The translations under genes were made by a program, and so were the position numbers. A stretch of 64,000 bases of DNA from NCBI RefSeq assembly GCF_051131155.1, contig NZ_CP159508.1, positions 1,054,001-1,118,000 of the forward strand, read 5' to 3'. The notes below the pieces were generated by a model. The model was not told the origin of the DNA, did not search any database, and saw nothing but the letters and a program-made list of their open reading frames with translations. Shown here piece after piece: positions 15,515 to 24,698 of this stretch (position 1 is its first letter; every line of letters begins with the position of its first letter). This stretch comes from Pseudanabaena minima. GTDB taxonomy: Bacteria; Cyanobacteriota; Cyanobacteriia; Pseudanabaenales; Pseudanabaenaceae.

Positions 15515-18500
15515 ATGCATCGTATTGCCACTATTTCAGGAGGCTGGAACCAGTCCACCGACAGCGTTATTTTTGTTGATCAGCAACCTGCACCGATTGT
15601 GATCATCACGGCTGCGGATACGGATATTCAAACCCTTGCGGCGGCTACGGCAAACTTACCTGAAGATTTTCCACAGATTAGGGTGGTGAATGTCTTGCAA
15701 TTGCAGCAACAAATCGCGATCGATACCTATGCTGAGGAGGTTTTGGCGATCGCTAAGGTAATTATTGTGCGCTTAATTGGGGGACAGTCTTACTGGAGCT
15801 ATGGCTTAGAAGTGGTTAAGGAAACCGTAGCAAATACGGGCGCAGTATTGATTGTGTTACCAGGGGATGAGCGTCCAGATCCGAGCTTAACAAGCCATTC
15901 CACAACTTCGCTAACTTTGGTGAATCAGGCTTGGCAATATTTCATCGAAGCAGGGGTTAGTAATTATCAGAATTTATTGAAGTTTATTGCGAAAGAATTT
16001 TTAGATATTGCATCAGAATATGAACTTCCGCAATCAGTGCCTCGGATTGGGATATTTGATTCCCCACAACTCCCCTTGAGACAGGGGGGAGAATTTTTTT
16101 CTTCCCCCTTTTTAAGGGGGATTGAGGGGGATCTCGGACTAGTGGCGATTCTTTTTTATCGCGCTCATTACTTGTCGGGAAATACGGGAGCGATCGCTGC
16201 TTTATGTGAATCATTGCGAGAACGTAAGCTCAAACCTTTACCCATTTATGTTTCATCCTTAAAGGAGCCTGATGTACAAGCAGAGTTAATTCGCTATTGC
16301 TTGCCTGAATCTGGTCAAAAAGTTGATGTGATTTTGAATACGACTAGCTTCTCTTTGGCAAGTTTAAAAACGGATACGCCGCAAGTTGATCTTTGGGAAG
16401 CTTTGAACGTGCCTGTATTTCAGGTGATTTTTAGTGGTGGACTGAAGAAAACTTGGGCAAATGGTACACAGGGACTAAATCCTCGCGATATGGCGATGAA
16501 TGTGGTCTTGCCTGAAGTCGATGGCAGGATTATTACGAGGGCAGTTTCCTTTAAAGCGATGCAGGGACAGAATCTCGCTTTGCAAACTGAGGTGTTGACC
16601 TATGAACCTGTGCGATCGCGGATTAATTTTGTAGCAGATCTGGCGGCGAAATGGATACAGCTAAAGCATACGGATGTAGGCGATCGCAAAATTGCGCTGA
16701 TTCTTGCCAATTATCCTAACCGTGATGGCAGATTAGCCAATGGAGTCGGTTTAGATACGCCCGCCAGTTGTTTAGAGATTCTCAAGGCTCTGCGAAGTTC
16801 AGGCTATAGCGTTGGTGAGATTCCTGAAACTAGCGATGAATTGATGAAGCTTTTAACTACTGGTGTAACCAACGATCTCGAATCCTTTGGAATGCGTCAG
16901 ATTAATCAATCTTTAGCGTTAGAAGATTATCAAAACTATTTCCAGAGTTTGCCTGAACCCGTGCAAAATGGAATTCAGACAAGATGGAATCAGCCGAAGT
17001 GCGATAAAGAATTTGCGATCGCTGGTATGCAGTTCGGCAATATTTTTGTCGGTATTCAGCCATCACGGGGCTACGATCTCGATCCTACGCTCAATTATCA
17101 CGCCCCTGATTTAGAGCCAACCCATGACTATATGGCTTTCTATCATTGGGTGCGCGACAAGTTTAACGCCCATGCGATCGCCCATATCGGCAAACATGGC
17201 AATCTCGAATGGCTCCCCGGTAAGAGCGTGGCTCTATCGGAAAATTGCTATCCTGAAGCTGCCTTTGGTGCGATGCCCCATTTCTATCCTTTTATTGTTA
17301 ACGATCCAGGGGAAGGCTCTCAGGCAAAAAGGCGATCGCAAGCAGTCATTCTCGATCATCTCACTCCACCCATGACTCGTGCTGAGTTGTATGGTGGTTT
17401 GCAGCAATTGGAAGGCTTGATTGACGAATATTACGAAGCGGAAACTCTCGATCCTTCACGTTTGGGCATGATTCGCGATCGCCTCATCGAAACCATCAAA
17501 CAGGAAAATCTCTATCATGATTTAGGAATTTCCCTAGATCGTTTGGAGGATTCGCTAAATACAATTCTCACGACAGCCGATGGTTATCTTTGTGAAATTA
17601 AGGAGGCGCAAATTCGCGATGGTTTACATATTTTCGGGCAATGCCCAGAAGGTCGGCAGTTAAGGGATTTGGTAGTAGCGATCGCCCGTAATCCGACAGC
17701 TAATCGTTTGGGACTGACAAGGGCGATCGCGCAGGATTGGGGTTTAGATTTTGATCCGTTGACTGCGGATTTAGGCGAGTTACTTGTAGCAAATTCGCAT
17801 CCATGTCTAGCAAATTGTCGGATTATTGGCGATGCAGTGGAAGTTATAGAGGAATACGCGGCGGAGTTGGTAGCAGAAATCTTTGAAGAGATCCCCCCTA
17901 CCCCCCTTGCAAAGGGGGGCGAGCTTCCAATCAAAGAGATTTATGCTAGTAGCAAAAAGTCTGAAGTCCCCCTTTATAAGGGGGATTTAGGGGGATCTTT
18001 TAGAGATTTAAAAATTGAAGAGATTCCCTCTATCCCCCTTGCAAAGGGAGGTGAGACTGTAAAAGAATTAACATGGATTCGCGATCGCCTTCTCCCATCT
18101 CTCTACAAAACTAAGCAAGAAATCACAAATCTCCTGCGCGGACTCAATGGCGAATATGTGCCTAGTGGCGCGTCAGGTGCACCGACAAGGGGCAGACCTG
18201 AAGTATTACCCACAGGACGGAATTTCTATTCGGTGGATATTAGGGCAGTACCAACGGAAACCGCTTGGGATATTGGGCGCAAGGCTGCGGATGTGTTGAT
18301 TGAAACCTATACGCAAGAGCATGGTGAATATCCGCAAACCTTGGGGCTATCGATTTGGGGAACTTCCACCATGCGAACGGGTGGTGATGATCTTGCGGAA
18401 GCGCTGGCTTTATTGGGAGTACAACCTGTTTGGGATGGTGTATCGCGGCGCGTGATTGATTTTGAGATTTTGCCTTTATCAATCCTCGGTCGTCCTCGTG

Positions 18501-19423
18501 TGGATGTGACCTTAAGGATTTCAGGATTCTTTCGAGATGCGTTCCCAAATCTGATCGATTTATTTGATAGTGCGGTGAATGCGGTTGCGAATCTTGATGA
18601 ATCTGCCGAACAGAATCCCTTAGCGGCAAAAGTTCAAGCAGAATCCGCACAGTGGCAAAGAGAAGGATTAACTGTAGAACAAGCCCAAGAGCGATCGCGT
18701 TATCGAGTGTTCGGCTCTAAACCAAGTGCCTATGGTGCGGGGTTGCAGGGTTTAATCGAGTCACAAAACTGGGAAAACGAGCAGGATTTAGCCCGTGCCT
18801 ATATCAATTGGAGCGCCTACGCCTACACCAGCAAATCTGAGGGCAAATCTGCTCCTGAAGCCTTTAATCAACGCCTCGGCAATATGCAAATTGTGCTGCA
18901 AAATCAGGACAATCGAGAGCATGACATTCTCGATTCCGATGATTATTACCAGTTTCAGGGTGGTATGACAGCGGCAATCAAATCCATATCTGGCAATGCT
19001 CCAGAGGTGTACTTTGGCGATAATTCACGCATGGCTCAGCCCAAGGTTCGCAAATTGAGCGAAGAGATTGCGCGAGTTTATCGATCGCGTGTTGTTAATC
19101 CCAAATGGATAGCAGGAGCAATGCGTCACGGCTATAAGGGAGCCTTTGAGATGTCGGCAACGCTTGATTATCTGTTTGCCTATGATGCTACGACTAACTG
19201 CGTTTCCGACTTCATGTATGAGGGTGTTGCGGAGGCATATATTTTTAATCCTGAAGTCCAGAATTTTATTAAATCCAGCAATCCTTGGGCGTTGCGAGAT
19301 ATGTCAGAACGTTTGCTGGAAGCGAATCAGCGTGGGATGTGGCAAGATGTGACTGCGGATATGTTGGATCGCTTAAAGGCGATCGCTAATGATGCCGAAG
19401 GTGCGATCGAATCTCAGACCTAA
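15515..19423 (+). CDS. cobN: Cobaltochelatase subunit CobN
   Basis: About 1302 aa from ATG 15515 (MHRIATISGGWN), preferred over TTG 15485 because this opening is the family's usual start. CobN is the large subunit of the ATP-dependent chelatase that inserts cobalt in cobalamin synthesis, related to Mg-chelatase ChlH. Landmarks are AHIGKHGNLEWLPGK (about residue 555), HPCLANCRIIGDA, LGLSIWGTSTMRTGGDD, GRPRVDVTLRISGFFRD, FGSKPSAYGAGLQ and VVNPKWIAGAMRHGYKGA. Two segments, residues about 185-207 and 791-850, are encoded by G/C-run palindromic repeat DNA that keeps the frame. No AAA+ subunit gene is adjacent. Confidence 0.92.
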   Translation: MHRIATISGGWNQSTDSVIFVDQQPAPIVIITAADTDIQTLAAATANLPEDFPQIRVVNVLQLQQQIAIDTYAEEVLAIAKVIIVRLIGGQSYWSYGLEVVKETVANTGAVLIVLPGDERPDPSLTSHSTTSLTLVNQAWQYFIEAGVSNYQNLLKFIAKEFLDIASEYELPQSVPRIGIFDSPQLPLRQGGEFFSSPFLRGIEGDLGLVAILFYRAHYLSGNTGAIAALCESLRERKLKPLPIYVSSLKEPDVQAELIRYCLPESGQKVDVILNTTSFSLASLKTDTPQVDLWEALNVPVFQVIFSGGLKKTWANGTQGLNPRDMAMNVVLPEVDGRIITRAVSFKAMQGQNLALQTEVLTYEPVRSRINFVADLAAKWIQLKHTDVGDRKIALILANYPNRDGRLANGVGLDTPASCLEILKALRSSGYSVGEIPETSDELMKLLTTGVTNDLESFGMRQINQSLALEDYQNYFQSLPEPVQNGIQTRWNQPKCDKEFAIAGMQFGNIFVGIQPSRGYDLDPTLNYHAPDLEPTHDYMAFYHWVRDKFNAHAIAHIGKHGNLEWLPGKSVALSENCYPEAAFGAMPHFYPFIVNDPGEGSQAKRRSQAVILDHLTPPMTRAELYGGLQQLEGLIDEYYEAETLDPSRLGMIRDRLIETIKQENLYHDLGISLDRLEDSLNTILTTADGYLCEIKEAQIRDGLHIFGQCPEGRQLRDLVVAIARNPTANRLGLTRAIAQDWGLDFDPLTADLGELLVANSHPCLANCRIIGDAVEVIEEYAAELVAEIFEEIPPTPLAKGGELPIKEIYASSKKSEVPLYKGDLGGSFRDLKIEEIPSIPLAKGGETVKELTWIRDRLLPSLYKTKQEITNLLRGLNGEYVPSGASGAPTRGRPEVLPTGRNFYSVDIRAVPTETAWDIGRKAADVLIETYTQEHGEYPQTLGLSIWGTSTMRTGGDDLAEALALLGVQPVWDGVSRRVIDFEILPLSILGRPRVDVTLRISGFFRDAFPNLIDLFDSAVNAVANLDESAEQNPLAAKVQAESAQWQREGLTVEQAQERSRYRVFGSKPSAYGAGLQGLIESQNWENEQDLARAYINWSAYAYTSKSEGKSAPEAFNQRLGNMQIVLQNQDNREHDILDSDDYYQFQGGMTAAIKSISGNAPEVYFGDNSRMAQPKVRKLSEEIARVYRSRVVNPKWIAGAMRHGYKGAFEMSATLDYLFAYDATTNCVSDFMYEGVAEAYIFNPEVQNFIKSSNPWALRDMSERLLEANQRGMWQDVTADMLDRLKAIANDAEGAIESQT
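16068..16133 (+). repeat. Palindromic repeat inserted in frame in cobN (site 1)
   Basis: The DNA between the codons for GIFDSP and GLVAILFY is CAACTCCCCTTGAGACAGGG, GGGAG, a T-run, then CCCCCTTTTTAAGGGGG and ATTGAGGGGGATC. It encodes QLPLRQGGEFFSSPFLRGIEGD. In CobN as I know it, the flanking motifs are almost adjacent. The sequence has the C-run/G-run hairpins of dispersed cyanobacterial repeats and matches site 2 in style. Confidence 0.7.
17885..18060 (+). repeat. Palindromic repeats inserted in frame in cobN (site 2)
   Basis: Three C-run/G-run hairpins occur in 176 bp: CCCCCCTTGCAAAGGGGGG, then CCCCCTTTATAAGGGGG, then CCCCCTTGCAAAGGGAGG. They encode the phrases IPPTPLAKGGE, VPLYKGDLGGS and IPSIPLAKGGE. 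These are low-information linker peptides located between AELVAEIFEE and the region LTWIRDRLLPSLY. The frame is preserved throughout, so the chelatase probably tolerates the insert as a surface loop. Confidence 0.75.
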
Positions 19424-19456
19424 CTGTCTATAGCTAACTTTGCGATCGCCAATTCA

Positions 19457-19864
19457 CTACAAACTCAAATAATCTGATACAGAAATAATTGCAATATCTT
19501 GAAACGGATTTAGTACAAGCAAATCTTGATCGCCAGTGATGATGTAATTTGCATTCCCATTGACAGCTAGTTCTAAGAACTTATCATCTTTGCGATCGCG
19601 ACAAGCTGTAATTTTTTGAACGATTTGCACATTTTCTACAATTGCTAAAAAGTCATTGAGAAATTCATTACGCAATTTTTTTGATGAATATCTATCGAAC
19701 TTAGGACGATTAAAAATGTCTGTAAGTTCTCCAAGAATTTCATTAGACATGAGAATTTGTCCAGTAATAGATGCTTTGTCAAGGGCTTGTCTTGGGGTAG
19801 ATCCCTTAAACAGAGCAGCGCTTAAAATTACATTAGAGTCAAGGACTATCCTGATTTTACTCAT
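19457..19864 (-). CDS. PIN-domain toxin (predicted RNase)
   Basis: 135 aa. A PIN-fold ribonuclease with the acidic residues of the active site visible: D in IVLDSNVILSA, E in SNEILGELTD, D in CRDRKDDKFLELA and D in ITGDQDLL. It fits the 'PIN family putative toxin component' group (COG1569-like). The start overlaps the end of the small upstream gene by 8 bp, the usual antitoxin-toxin arrangement. It is the last gene of the minus-strand set that begins with mazE. Confidence 0.88.
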   Translation of the reverse strand: MSKIRIVLDSNVILSAALFKGSTPRQALDKASITGQILMSNEILGELTDIFNRPKFDRYSSKKLRNEFLNDFLAIVENVQIVQKITACRDRKDDKFLELAVNGNANYIITGDQDLLVLNPFQDIAIISVSDYLSL

Positions 19865-20072
19865 CGATGATTGCCTGTAAAATCTCTGGAGTTAATCCAT
19901 TCGCTACAGCCTCATCACTCAGTCTATCCATTGTGTTTTGTAATTTACTGATTTTCAATGCTTGTCTCATCCATTGATTGAGCCATGCTTGAATCTGTTG
20001 TTGTTGTTCTGGTTGTGAAGATTGAAATGCTTGGGCAATGTCTTCATCTATTTGAATAGCGATTGTTTTCAT
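19857..20072 (-). CDS. Antitoxin partner of the PIN toxin
   Basis: 71 aa from ATG 20072; GAGGAT sits 8-13 bases upstream as its ribosome site. The ATG at 20087 would overlap that site and is less likely. The protein begins MKTIAIQIDEDIAQAFQ, resembling a short strand followed by helices as in ribbon-helix-helix antitoxins, and ends EILQAIIDE, an acidic tail that could occupy the toxin. The overlap with the PIN gene supports the role; there is no clear Pfam match from memory. Confidence 0.75.
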   Translation of the reverse strand: MKTIAIQIDEDIAQAFQSSQPEQQQQIQAWLNQWMRQALKISKLQNTMDRLSDEAVANGLTPEILQAIIDE

Positions 20073-20097
20073 GTTTTTTATCCTCATTTATTTAATT

Positions 20098-22023
20098 TTA
20101 AGAATTCTTGTTTTGAGTGATTATATGGTCAAAAACTTTCTCGCAGAGAATTTTAATTTTGGGATAGTTGTTTAACGACCATTTAGTATCTTGCATAAAT
20201 TTGACGGCATCATCACAGAATGTACCTTTTGCTTTGATGGTTCCAGATTTTTCAGCAAAAACTGGCTTCTCTAGTGGCTGTGGTAAAAGGCTATCAAGAT
20301 ACTTTCCTAAAGGAATCTTAGGCTTTGAATATTTTTTATGTTCGATAGAATTTATATCTACTTGATGTTTCTCAAACTTATTGGCAACTATTTCTCTTAG
20401 TATTTCAACTGGTAGAAGGTTCTCAATTTCCTTTACTTCAAGAAGATAAAACCTTTCGCCTAGCATGTTGGTATAAACTTGCTTGCGATCGCCTTTTGTG
20501 GCTACATCACCATCGGCTATAAGAAAGGCATGGGCGCAAACATAACTAGCTTTAATCTCTTTTGTTTCTTTTTCATCTGGATCAAAACTCCAATGGGTTA
20601 AATTTGCACCTTGATATTCTACAAATGAGTAATGGTAATCTTCTTTGAGTTTAATTAACTGCCTATATTTTTCAGGATCGCCATGCTCTAACTCATCAAT
20701 ATATTTTTTCATATAAGCTTTGAGATATAGTCGATCTGTTTTACCTTCAACCCAAATTGTTGCGTTGGTAATAAAGACAGATGAGTTTCTTACTCCTAAG
20801 TCAAGTAGTATCTGTCTATCGCTTGGTGAGGATGGACGAATATGAAACTGTGGTTGAGTACCTTCGTGTTTAGAGAAATGGAATACTGAGATATTGGCAA
20901 AGTCAATTGTCATATCTAGAAAATGATTGGAATGTGAAGTGATAAAATATTGATGCTGATCAAATTTTGATAATACTTCTAAGAATGAGCGTTGCAATGA
21001 TGGATGCATAAACATATCAGGTTCTTCTATAAAGAAAAGACATCTTTCTTTTTCTGTAAAAATATTAAATGTACAGATAATTAGATTTTGTAAGCCATCA
21101 CCTAATTCATAAATAGGATATTGAGGCTCCTCACCAATTTTGATGTGGACTACCTTGGGGCTTTTCTCTTTTGGTATTAATGTAACTGGTTTACTTTCAA
21201 AAAAATTAGCTGACAAAAAAGCTTCAAATTCTTTAACTAGTTTTCTCTCTTCAGGTTCACCAAGTAATTTTTCTTTGAGACTTTGATATAACTCAAGTCC
21301 CGTAAATATTTGCATCTTATCAGTGAGCGAATCACTACTTCTAAAATAGTCCCATTTTGTTCTGTCCCCATAGAAGTTTTTATGTTGATCATCAACATCC
21401 AAAGGACGCATTCCTCGAAGTATAGGTATATAGTATCTTTTTTCACTTCCTAAACTTAAATTAGCATCAATGTCATCTAAGTATCTTCTATATTTAATCC
21501 CAATATCACGAAGTTTATTTCCTGTATTTATAACGCTTTCAGGAAAGCCTCCAACTGTATTGGTAGGTCTAGCTCCTTGATAACTAGCTATGCTATAAGC
21601 TCCTTGTTTAAATTCACGATTAGCTAAATTTTCTAGTTTTTCTTTTAATATGTTATACGTTGAATTATCAGCAGAGATAAATTGTTTATGTTCAGAATCA
21701 AAAGATAAAAATATCCCTGTAATATAATCTGAATTAAATTCTAAGACTGATGTAACTGGAAATGAAAAAACTTCTCTAAACTCTTTATCTAATCTATCGA
21801 TTAATTCCCAAAAATCATTCTCTTTGTAAATGTTTGTATTATAGGAAAATTCCTGAAGAGAAAATAAAGCTCGAAGAAGTCTGCTCTTACCAGTGTTATT
21901 TGCCCCTATAAAAATATTTACTAAAGATAATGGTGAAATCGAATTAGGATAACCAATTCGATATTTTAAAAATAGCTCTTCTGAAGGTAAAAGTATTTCA
22001 GCATATCTAATTTTTTCTGCCAT
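20098..22023 (-). CDS. OLD-like ATPase/nuclease (AAA plus TOPRIM)
   Basis: 641 aa. An ABC-class ATPase head has Walker A GANNTGKS (residues 40-47), a signature-like ELGDGLQN (306-313), Walker B LFFIEEPD (329-336) and the following ITSHS. A C-terminal TOPRIM-like domain has VEGKTD (E426) and LIADGD (D504, D506), the metal ligands of OLD-family nucleases. OLD proteins act in phage exclusion and DNA cleavage. It lies 12 bp after mazF and 25 bp before the antitoxin gene, all on one strand, so co-transcription is likely. A Gabija-like GajA is an alternative, but no UvrD-like helicase is adjacent. Confidence 0.85.
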   Translation of the reverse strand: MAEKIRYAEILLPSEELFLKYRIGYPNSISPLSLVNIFIGANNTGKSRLLRALFSLQEFSYNTNIYKENDFWELIDRLDKEFREVFSFPVTSVLEFNSDYITGIFLSFDSEHKQFISADNSTYNILKEKLENLANREFKQGAYSIASYQGARPTNTVGGFPESVINTGNKLRDIGIKYRRYLDDIDANLSLGSEKRYYIPILRGMRPLDVDDQHKNFYGDRTKWDYFRSSDSLTDKMQIFTGLELYQSLKEKLLGEPEERKLVKEFEAFLSANFFESKPVTLIPKEKSPKVVHIKIGEEPQYPIYELGDGLQNLIICTFNIFTEKERCLFFIEEPDMFMHPSLQRSFLEVLSKFDQHQYFITSHSNHFLDMTIDFANISVFHFSKHEGTQPQFHIRPSSPSDRQILLDLGVRNSSVFITNATIWVEGKTDRLYLKAYMKKYIDELEHGDPEKYRQLIKLKEDYHYSFVEYQGANLTHWSFDPDEKETKEIKASYVCAHAFLIADGDVATKGDRKQVYTNMLGERFYLLEVKEIENLLPVEILREIVANKFEKHQVDINSIEHKKYSKPKIPLGKYLDSLLPQPLEKPVFAEKSGTIKAKGTFCDDAVKFMQDTKWSLNNYPKIKILCEKVFDHIITQNKNS

Positions 22024-22035
22024 ATAGTTTAAGTA

Positions 22036-22371
22036 CTAGGTTAATAACGTCTCAACTTTGCCAATAACTTCATTAATAATATTTTCTGAAGCTTTCTCAA
22101 TAAAATCAACCCTTCTCGCTTGCCAATCTAAACTCTTAATCTGATCCGCAAGAATCACTCCCTTAGTCTTAGTGTCCGTGAGTAGAACCTCAAACTTCCA
22201 TCCCTTAGTTTTAGTAGTAATTGGACACAGCAAAGCCAAATTTGACCTTTGATTATAGGCGATCGGTGAAATCACAAAAGCAGGACGATGCCCAGATTGT
22301 TCATGTCCAGCCTGTGGATCGAAATCTAGCCAGACAATATCACCACGATCAGGGATGTATAGATTTACCAT
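22036..22371 (-). CDS. mazF: MazF/PemK-family toxin
   Basis: 111 aa. An SH3-like barrel endoribonuclease: RGDIVWLDFDPQAGHEQSGHRPAFVIS, here given as RGDIVWLDFDPQ plus GHEQSGHRPA, is the N-terminal hallmark. CPITTKTKGWKFEV and GVILADQIKSLDWQARRV complete the fold. Toxins of this type cut mRNA at short motifs. The start overlaps the mazE stop by 7 bp, giving translational coupling. Confidence 0.92.
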   Translation of the reverse strand: MVNLYIPDRGDIVWLDFDPQAGHEQSGHRPAFVISPIAYNQRSNLALLCPITTKTKGWKFEVLLTDTKTKGVILADQIKSLDWQARRVDFIEKASENIINEVIGKVETLLT

Positions 22372-22607
22372 GCTTCATTCCCAACAGCCACACCCGTAGA
22401 AACTTCTGCATGGAGATGCTCGGAAGTCATCCCATCCAGCAATTCCTCCAGAGTATATTTTTTACGTCGATGCGGTGTCAAAACAATCTTGCCATCAACA
22501 ATCTCAATATTGATTTCGCTTCCAGCTTGAATTTGCACCTGTTCAGCTATAGCTTGAGGAATGCGTACAGCTAAACTATTACCCCACTTAGCGATCGCGG
22601 CAGTCAT
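22365..22607 (-). CDS. mazE: MazE-family antitoxin (AbrB-like)
   Basis: 80 aa from ATG 22607 (MTAAIAKWGNSLAVRIPQ), preferred to 22622 because the AbrB/MazE swapped-hairpin domain starts here. The N-terminal half (KWGNSLAVRIPQAIAEQ, GSEINIEIVDGKIVL) binds DNA and dimerises. The C-terminal tail (TLEELLDGMTSEHLHAE) would wrap the toxin. MazE usually represses its own promoter; two TGTATCTA boxes lie just upstream. Confidence 0.9.
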   Translation of the reverse strand: MTAAIAKWGNSLAVRIPQAIAEQVQIQAGSEINIEIVDGKIVLTPHRRKKYTLEELLDGMTSEHLHAEVSTGVAVGNEAW

Positions 22608-22622
22608 AAAAATCACCGTCAA

Positions 22623-22641
22623 TGTATCTATATTGTATCTA
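22623..22641 (-). promoter_or_regulatory. Two TGTATCTA boxes upstream of mazE
   Basis: TGTATCTA is repeated at 22623-22630 and 22634-22641, an 11-bp (one helical turn) spacing, some 15 bp before the mazE start. Direct repeats in phase at this place fit an autoregulatory operator for MazE or MazEF. They also overlap what could be a -10 region. This is inference from position and spacing. Confidence 0.45.
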
Positions 22642-22740
22642 CATTAGCTTAATTTACGATCTTTTGGTTTCTTTGAAGCGATCGCCTCGCTAATTCGTGA
22701 AGATGGATATAGGCGATCGCAAATATCTCAAGATAGCGAT

Positions 22741-22787
22741 CGCATAAACAAAGAAGGTGAGTAATGCTCACCTTCTTTGTTTATGCG
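22741..22787 (-). terminator. aspS terminator, 21-bp perfect hairpin
   Basis: 22741-22761 pairs perfectly with 22767-22787 around GTAAT. The hairpin includes the last codons and stop of aspS and has AAACAAAG/CTTTGTTT flanks. It should end aspS transcription and may also stop transcripts entering from the opposite side. Confidence 0.75.
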
Positions 22788-24583
22788 TTAGTTTTAGCAG
22801 GAGGTAATGACAACTTAACATGTAGCTCTTTCAATTGCGAGTCATCCACACCTGATGGCGCATCGGTCAAGAGGTCGCGTGCTTGCTGAGTTTTCGGGAA
22901 GGCAATCACATCTCGAATTGAGTCTGCACCAGCAATCAACATCACTAAACGATCCAGTCCAAAAGCCAGACCACCATGAGGAGGAGTCCCGTATTCAAAG
23001 GCTTCCATTAGGAATCCAAACTTCTCCTTTGCCTGTTCATCGCTTAGCCCGATCGCCGCAAATACTTTCTCTTGGACTTCGCGCTTGTGAATCCGAATAC
23101 TACCACCACCAATCTCTGTGCCATTGAGTACAAGGTCATAGGCTTGGGCGATCGTATTGACATCAATGGATTGACCATCAGCGATATCCTCAACACGAGG
23201 CGAGGTAAAGGGATGGTGCAGTGCCTCCAATCTTTTCTCATCAGCATTCCACTCAAACATCGGGAAGTCTGTGATCCAAACAAAATTGAGCTTGCTATGA
23301 TCGATTAGTCCCAACTCATGACCGAGGGCTAAACGTAGACGATAGAGCGATTCATTGACGATCGCCTTTTCACCAGCACCAAACAATAGAATCGTGCCTG
23401 CGGTTGCGCCTGTTCGTTCTAGCAGTTCATTCTTAACTTCTTCGGTAAGGCTATCTTTGAGAGCGCCGATGGTATCGATTACACCACCTTCACGCACACG
23501 GATAAAGGCTAAGCCCTTTGCGCCATATTGGGCAACGAGATTGGATAAATCCCCACCTGGTTTGATGCGGGTATTAGAAATCGCTTCATCGCCACCGATG
23601 ACAGGTAGCACTTTGATAATGCCACCATTGGCGACGGTGTTGGCAAATACTTTAAATCCTGAATTGGCAAACAAATCAGTGACATTGACTAATTCCATAC
23701 CAAAGCGAGTATCAGGGCGATCGCAACCATAGCGATCCATAGAGTCGGCATAGGTGAGACGAGGGAAATCACCAAGTTCTACACCTTTAACGGTTTTGAA
23801 AATGTAGCGAATCAGGTTTTCATTTAGCTCAATGATTTCTTCTTGGGACATGAAACTCATTTCCATATCCAGTTGCGTAAATTCAGGCTGACGGTCAGCG
23901 CGAAGATCTTCATCGCGGAAACATCGAGCAATTTGATAGTAGCGATCGCATCCGCCCACCATCAGCAATTGCTTAAATAACTGAGGCGATTGTGGCAAAG
24001 CATACCATTGACCAGCATTCACACGGCTGGGTACGAGGTAATCCCGCGCTCCTTCAGGAGTAGAACGACAAAGGATTGGTGTTTCCACTTCCATAAAGCC
24101 ATATTCATCTTCAAGGAAGCGGCGAATTGATTTGACAACTTCAAAGCGGAGTTTGAGATTATTGGCTAAGCGATCGCCACGCATATCGAGATAGCGATAT
24201 TTCAGACGCAATTCTTCTTTAATCGTGTCAGCTTCCGAAATTAGGAAGGGTAACGGCTTGCTGACAGCATTCAATAATTCAATGGATTCTGCATAGATTT
24301 CGATTTCACCTGTGGCTAGTTTCGGATTAAGCGATTCGTCAGGACGCTTAGAAACTTTACCAATGATCCTGACCACATACTCATTTCGCATTTCACCTGC
24401 GAGGTCATAGGAGGCAGGAGTACGTTGGGGATCGCTGACGATTTGCAGGATTCCTGTGCGATCGCGCAAATCTAAAAAGATCACACCACCATGATCCCGT
24501 CTGCGATCGATCCAACCGCACAAGCTAACTGTTTGTCCGATATGTTCGGCATTGAGGTGACCGCAATAGTTGCTACGCATCAT
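22781..24583 (-). CDS. aspS: Aspartyl-tRNA synthetase
   Basis: 600 aa, the length of bacterial-type AspRS with its GAD insertion. It charges tRNA-Asp (and possibly tRNA-Asn if non-discriminating) in the cytoplasm. An N-terminal OB-fold (HIGQTVSLCGWIDRRRDHGG) is followed by class II motif 2 (CFRDEDLRADRQPEFTQLD), a GAD domain (residues about 300-420) and motif 3 (GLAFGLDRLVML). ATG occurs twice in tandem (24583, 24580); either may start. It is a single gene with its own terminator. Confidence 0.97.
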   Translation of the reverse strand: MMRSNYCGHLNAEHIGQTVSLCGWIDRRRDHGGVIFLDLRDRTGILQIVSDPQRTPASYDLAGEMRNEYVVRIIGKVSKRPDESLNPKLATGEIEIYAESIELLNAVSKPLPFLISEADTIKEELRLKYRYLDMRGDRLANNLKLRFEVVKSIRRFLEDEYGFMEVETPILCRSTPEGARDYLVPSRVNAGQWYALPQSPQLFKQLLMVGGCDRYYQIARCFRDEDLRADRQPEFTQLDMEMSFMSQEEIIELNENLIRYIFKTVKGVELGDFPRLTYADSMDRYGCDRPDTRFGMELVNVTDLFANSGFKVFANTVANGGIIKVLPVIGGDEAISNTRIKPGGDLSNLVAQYGAKGLAFIRVREGGVIDTIGALKDSLTEEVKNELLERTGATAGTILLFGAGEKAIVNESLYRLRLALGHELGLIDHSKLNFVWITDFPMFEWNADEKRLEALHHPFTSPRVEDIADGQSIDVNTIAQAYDLVLNGTEIGGGSIRIHKREVQEKVFAAIGLSDEQAKEKFGFLMEAFEYGTPPHGGLAFGLDRLVMLIAGADSIRDVIAFPKTQQARDLLTDAPSGVDDSQLKELHVKLSLPPAKTNA

Positions 24584-24698
24584 GATGTTATTGGCGAAAC
24601 TTTAGATAAAAAAGTGAAAATTGTAATTTTGACCATTTACTATCATAGCTTGTAAAGGATTCAAAACTTAACAAAACTAAAGTTGGTGTTGCTAAGCA

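Noticed and set aside
20098..22023. Gabija (GajA) assignment for the AAA+TOPRIM protein
   Set aside because: GajA is accompanied by a UvrD-like GajB helicase; none is adjacent. OLD-like is the safer name.
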